This document shows positions 61,031 to 64,000 of a DNA stretch of 64,000 nucleotides, piece by piece; the first letter of the stretch is position 1, and each line of letters begins with the position of its first letter. Source of the stretch: an uncultured Persicobacter sp. (GTDB lineage Bacteria; Bacteroidota; Bacteroidia; Cytophagales; Cyclobacteriaceae). Both the position numbers and the translations under genes were made by a program. Location of the stretch: contig CANMKE010000017.1 of NCBI GenBank assembly GCA_947498325.1, positions 1 through 64,000 on the forward strand, read 5' to 3'. A model generated the notes under the pieces. That model was given only the letters and a program-made list of their open reading frames with translations, was not told where the DNA came from and ran no database searches.

Positions 61031-61777
61031 ATGAAGCAGTTAGAAATTTGTGTGTACAGCCTTGAATCAGCCCTAACGGCACAGGCCAATGGTGCTGACC
61101 GTGTGGAGCTTTGCATGGGGCAGTTTGAAGGTGGAATTACCCCGAGTATGGGTTTAATTCAGCAGGTAAAAAAACACTTAACCATAGGGGTAAATGTGAT
61201 CATCCGACCGCGAGGAGGAGATTTCGTCTATACTCCGCAAGAAGTGGAAGTGATGCTTACCGATATTGAAATGGCTAAAAGCGCGGGCGCCGATGGGGTT
61301 GTTTTTGGCGCACTTTTGCCTAATGGTGCGCTTGATGTGGCCACCTGTCAGCGATTGGCACATGCGGCCGAGGGAATGGACATGACCATCCACCGAGCTT
61401 TTGATATGAGCAATGACCTTCCGAAGGCGCTTGAAGCATTAATTGAAATGGGCTTCAGCCGGGTACTGACCTCTGGTGGCTACAATACTGCGCCCGAGGG
61501 TATGGCCGTGTTGCAGCAATTGGTACAACAGGCCGATGGCAGACTCAGCATTATGGCGGGCAGCGGGGTAAGTGCGGATAATGCCCACGATTTACTGATG
61601 GCGGGCATTGAGGAATTACACCTCTCGGCAATGCATGCCTGGGACAGCCCGATGACCTATCAGAACCCTCAGATTTCGATGGGCAAGGAGGGAGGCATAC
61701 CTGAATATACTCGGTATGGTGCCGACGGGAAAAAAGTGGCGGCCGTTCGTGCTATCATGGATCAGTTCAATCAATAA
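61031..61777 (+). CDS. cutC: CutC family protein
   Basis: The start at 61031 (MKQLEICVYSLESAL) gives 248 residues; the frame from 61010 adds seven residues without support. The TIM-barrel protein has the family blocks GADRVELCMGQFEGGITPS near residue 23, NVIIRPRGGDFVYT near 57 and FDMSNDLPKALEALIEMGFSRVLTSGG near 123. CutC was named for copper homeostasis, but its biochemical role is uncertain. It is 12 bp from the PNGase F gene, so a role in glycan breakdown is possible. Confidence 0.93.
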   Translation: MKQLEICVYSLESALTAQANGADRVELCMGQFEGGITPSMGLIQQVKKHLTIGVNVIIRPRGGDFVYTPQEVEVMLTDIEMAKSAGADGVVFGALLPNGALDVATCQRLAHAAEGMDMTIHRAFDMSNDLPKALEALIEMGFSRVLTSGGYNTAPEGMAVLQQLVQQADGRLSIMAGSGVSADNAHDLLMAGIEELHLSAMHAWDSPMTYQNPQISMGKEGGIPEYTRYGADGKKVAAVRAIMDQFNQ

Positions 61778-61789
61778 GCCTTTTTTAAA

Positions 61790-63043
61790 ATGACTATTTT
61801 TCATAAATCATCCTATATTATTGGGGCAGTTTGCTGTCTGTTAATCTCTTGTGGCCCTAAAGAATACCCAGCGATAGGCAATACGGAACTTCAGCTCTTT
61901 GACCGACAGATTGTTCAGTTTGATCCAGAGATTGGGGACATTCAGGAAACGGGCCATCAGATTGAACTTGATAATGGCCGAATTGTCCTGACGAAAGTTC
62001 AGATCCCGCTTTATGAGCGGCGCGTCAGTGCCAACCTACACCTGACTTTGCAGTCCAATGGTGACCGATGGGATAAATCGGGTTCTGTATTTATGTTTCC
62101 TGCTGATCAGGACATCAATCTGATTGAAATTAAAAAAGGCCTGCGGAAGTTTCCTGCCTCTGCTGCCATAAAAGAGGATTTTGTAGGTGTTCTGCCTGCT
62201 AAAGGCTACACGCCAGCACAGGAATTAATGCGCTTTATGACGCCTTTTGGGGTAGGCTATTATTCTCAGGATACTGTACAGGCTACCAAAAACCGAAAGC
62301 CGGCATATATTGCCAAGTGGGAAGATCAGGTGGATTGGGATCAGGATATTACGGACCGTTTGCCAGCAATGATGGGCAAAGAAGTTTATATCGGTATTTG
62401 GATTGACACCTGGACGAAGCAAGGCTATAAGGTTTCCGCAGATATCCGTATTAAGGAAGCACATTTGGCCAATGATGTCCGTCCGCAGACCGTAGCCATC
62501 CCTTTGCTGAATACCATTGCTTATACGGGGCCGCAACAGGCATTTGATTATTTGAGCCGACAGCCGCTTACTTTTGATTTTGAAGTTCCTTCGAATTTGC
62601 AGGATGCGCAGATCAAATACTTGATTACAGGTCATGGGGGACATTCTGGTGGAGATGAATTCGTGAAGAATCCGAATCAAATTTTTGTGGATGGTCAGCT
62701 GATGCTTGATTTTACGCCGTGGCGCGACGATTGTGCTTCCTTCCGAAGGTTCAATCCTGGCTCTGGTGTGTGGATGGAAGCGGTCGATAGCGCTCAATGG
62801 CTGGACTGGAAAAAAATGGAATATGTTAATGGAGATATTCAGGAGCGTGTGGCTTCTTCAGATTTCTCCCGTTCGAACTGGTGCCCAGGAAGTGTGGTTG
62901 ATCCTGTAGAGATTAAGCTTGGAGATTTAACCCAGGGAAAACATCAGTTAAAAATCGCATTGCCCAATTCACAACCCACCACCGGGCAGGAACATAACCA
63001 TTGGTTGATCTCCGCCTATTTGGTTGGTGAGTTAGCACAATAG
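61790..63043 (+). CDS. PNGase F-like peptide-N-glycosidase lipoprotein
   Basis: The 417-residue protein has a lipoprotein signal (CCLLISC, Cys about 21) and two jelly-roll-type domains as in flavobacterial PNGase F. The first has the aspartate-bearing segment NGDRWDKSGSVFMFP near residues 90-104; the second has GHGGHSGGDEFVKNPNQIFVDG near residues 284-305 and RSNWCPGSVVDPVEI near residue 363. PNGase F cleaves the bond between asparagine and the first GlcNAc, freeing whole N-glycans. It follows cutC by 12 bp and complements the GH92 and GH125 mannosidases. Catalytic residues are inferred by position, not aligned. Confidence 0.9.
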   Translation: MTIFHKSSYIIGAVCCLLISCGPKEYPAIGNTELQLFDRQIVQFDPEIGDIQETGHQIELDNGRIVLTKVQIPLYERRVSANLHLTLQSNGDRWDKSGSVFMFPADQDINLIEIKKGLRKFPASAAIKEDFVGVLPAKGYTPAQELMRFMTPFGVGYYSQDTVQATKNRKPAYIAKWEDQVDWDQDITDRLPAMMGKEVYIGIWIDTWTKQGYKVSADIRIKEAHLANDVRPQTVAIPLLNTIAYTGPQQAFDYLSRQPLTFDFEVPSNLQDAQIKYLITGHGGHSGGDEFVKNPNQIFVDGQLMLDFTPWRDDCASFRRFNPGSGVWMEAVDSAQWLDWKKMEYVNGDIQERVASSDFSRSNWCPGSVVDPVEIKLGDLTQGKHQLKIALPNSQPTTGQEHNHWLISAYLVGELAQ

Positions 63044-63188
63044 AATAAAAAACACGAAATCATGTAAGAAATGACATGGTTTTGATTTCAAGGGCTTGAA
63101 AAACATCAGCCTATATGGTGACCATAGCGAGCCGTCACCTTCAGCCGTTTGGCGATTTACCGATTTTGTATCATTAGTATTTTTTACC

Positions 63189-64000
63189 ATGAGATATTTT
63201 GCACATCTGTTTGCTATATTGGGGATGATTTTTATTGGACTGGCGGCATGTCAGACCACAAAAGAGACCTCAGCCCCCGATGGCCTTGATCTTCGGATTC
63301 AAAAGGCCTTGACGACCGCCGGGGAAAACCGTTCGGAGCTTGAAGGTGCATTAGCATCCGTTGCCGAGGAGCAACGCGACGGCTTACGCTTTCTGATCGC
63401 TTATATGCCTGATCGTGATTTAACACAATTGTCAGGGAAATATTTGCTGAAGAATTTGCAGTGGGCATACAAAGCGAAGGGCACCTTCAGTTGGTGCAAG
63501 CAGTTGCCTGACAGTGTTTTTTTCAATGAAGTGTTGCCTTATGCAAGCCTGAACGAACGCCGCGACGACTGGCGGGAAGATTTTTATGAACGATTTGCCC
63601 CTTTGGTTTCCAATACAGAAGATATCCGCGAAGCCATAAAAATCATCAATCACGCCATTATGGAGGAGGTTAAAGTGAAATACTCTACCGCACGTCCAAA
63701 GCCAGATCAGAGTCCTTATGAGTCTATGGATTGTGGGCTGGCATCTTGCACGGGCTTGTCTGTTTTGCTGACAGATGCCTTCCGCGCTGTGGGTATTCCG
63801 TCAAGAATTGCAGGTACACCTAACTGGACCACCAAAGAAGGGAACCATAACTGGAACGAGGTGATGGTGGATGGGCAATGGTATTTTACAGAGTATTACC
63901 CGAGCGAAGGGCTTGACCAGGGGTGGTTTCTTGCAGATGCCGGGCAAGCGGACCCGACAAGTAAGGCGCACTGGATTTATGCATCTTCATTTAAACCGGC
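63189..64000 (+). CDS. Transglutaminase-like lipoprotein (partial at window end)
   Basis: The frame is open from the ATG at 63189 to the window end, 270 codons without stop. It has a lipoprotein signal (GLAAC, Cys21) and a transglutaminase-like core: SCTGLSVLLTDAFRAVGIPSR holds the likely catalytic cysteine (near residue 184), and GNHNWNEVMVDGQWYFTEYYP holds the histidine (near 219). The third catalytic position seems occupied by Glu rather than Asp. Such proteins may be peptidases or amidases acting on glycopeptides. The end is missing, so C-terminal domains are unknown. Confidence 0.87.
   Translation, partial: MRYFAHLFAILGMIFIGLAACQTTKETSAPDGLDLRIQKALTTAGENRSELEGALASVAEEQRDGLRFLIAYMPDRDLTQLSGKYLLKNLQWAYKAKGTFSWCKQLPDSVFFNEVLPYASLNERRDDWREDFYERFAPLVSNTEDIREAIKIINHAIMEEVKVKYSTARPKPDQSPYESMDCGLASCTGLSVLLTDAFRAVGIPSRIAGTPNWTTKEGNHNWNEVMVDGQWYFTEYYPSEGLDQGWFLADAGQADPTSKAHWIYASSFKP

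Noticed and set aside
63116-63138. GGTGAC ... GTCACC hairpin after the PNGase F gene
   Set aside because: Six-base arms with a long loop and no T-run; not convincing as a terminator or operator.

Overview
The window looks like chromosomal DNA of a Bacteroidota bacterium, most likely a marine Cytophagales-type organism (Flammeovirga/Persicobacter-like; inference). Supporting signs are a SusC/SusD pair, a type B (gliding-associated) type IX secretion sorting domain, LruC, DUF4465 and DUF5916 proteins, and promoters of the TTG-N19..21-TAnnTTTG type with few Shine-Dalgarno sequences. No rRNA, tRNA, insertion sequence, prophage or CRISPR array was seen.

Layout. (1) 1-6006: a structured intergenic repeat, then a minus-strand operon reading tetR, outer-membrane barrel, ABC ATPase, two FtsX/MacB-type permeases and a LolA-like periplasmic carrier; it looks like a regulated Lol-style envelope export system. 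(2) 6173-9512: a secreted protein of unknown function, a zinc-free quinone reductase and a MATE pump. (3) 9809-19321: a giant 3170-residue surface protein with about eighteen HYR-like repeats, a fresh 564-bp internal tandem duplication and a type B T9SS sorting domain. (4) 19406-22170: an MpaB/rubber-oxygenase-like protein and a DEAD-box helicase followed by a structured 3' region. (5) 22301-33038: molybdenum cofactor synthesis (moaD-moaE-moaA, moaC-mobA, moeA, a small conserved protein that seems to travel with them) and, after a DUF5916 outer-membrane protein, modABC molybdate uptake. (6) 33242-40109: an NAPE-PLD-like hydrolase, secreted or lipoproteins (InlB-repeat/DUF4465, LruC) and an alpha-carbonic anhydrase. 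(7) 40221-46186: small unknown proteins, an ABC-F ATPase with a degenerate second P-loop, a DUF2062 protein and two paralogous AraC regulators.

(8) 46222-64000: a polysaccharide utilization locus that best fits N-glycoprotein foraging. It has a GH125 exo-alpha-1,6-mannosidase, two GH92 alpha-mannosidase lipoproteins, SusC/SusD, a PNGase F-like amidase that would release N-glycans, a CutC-family protein and a transglutaminase-like lipoprotein cut by the window end. Its probable regulator is not a hybrid two-component system or an ECF/anti-sigma pair. It is an 889-residue membrane-spanning protein with a periplasmic LamG-like domain, a kelch propeller, one membrane helix and a cytoplasmic SARP/BTAD-like winged-helix region. 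This one-component design is the most interesting feature of the window.

Several starts were moved downstream of the longest open frame on the basis of signal peptides, lipoboxes, promoter positions or family alignment; each case is stated. All calls come from reading the sequence by eye; no database search was run.
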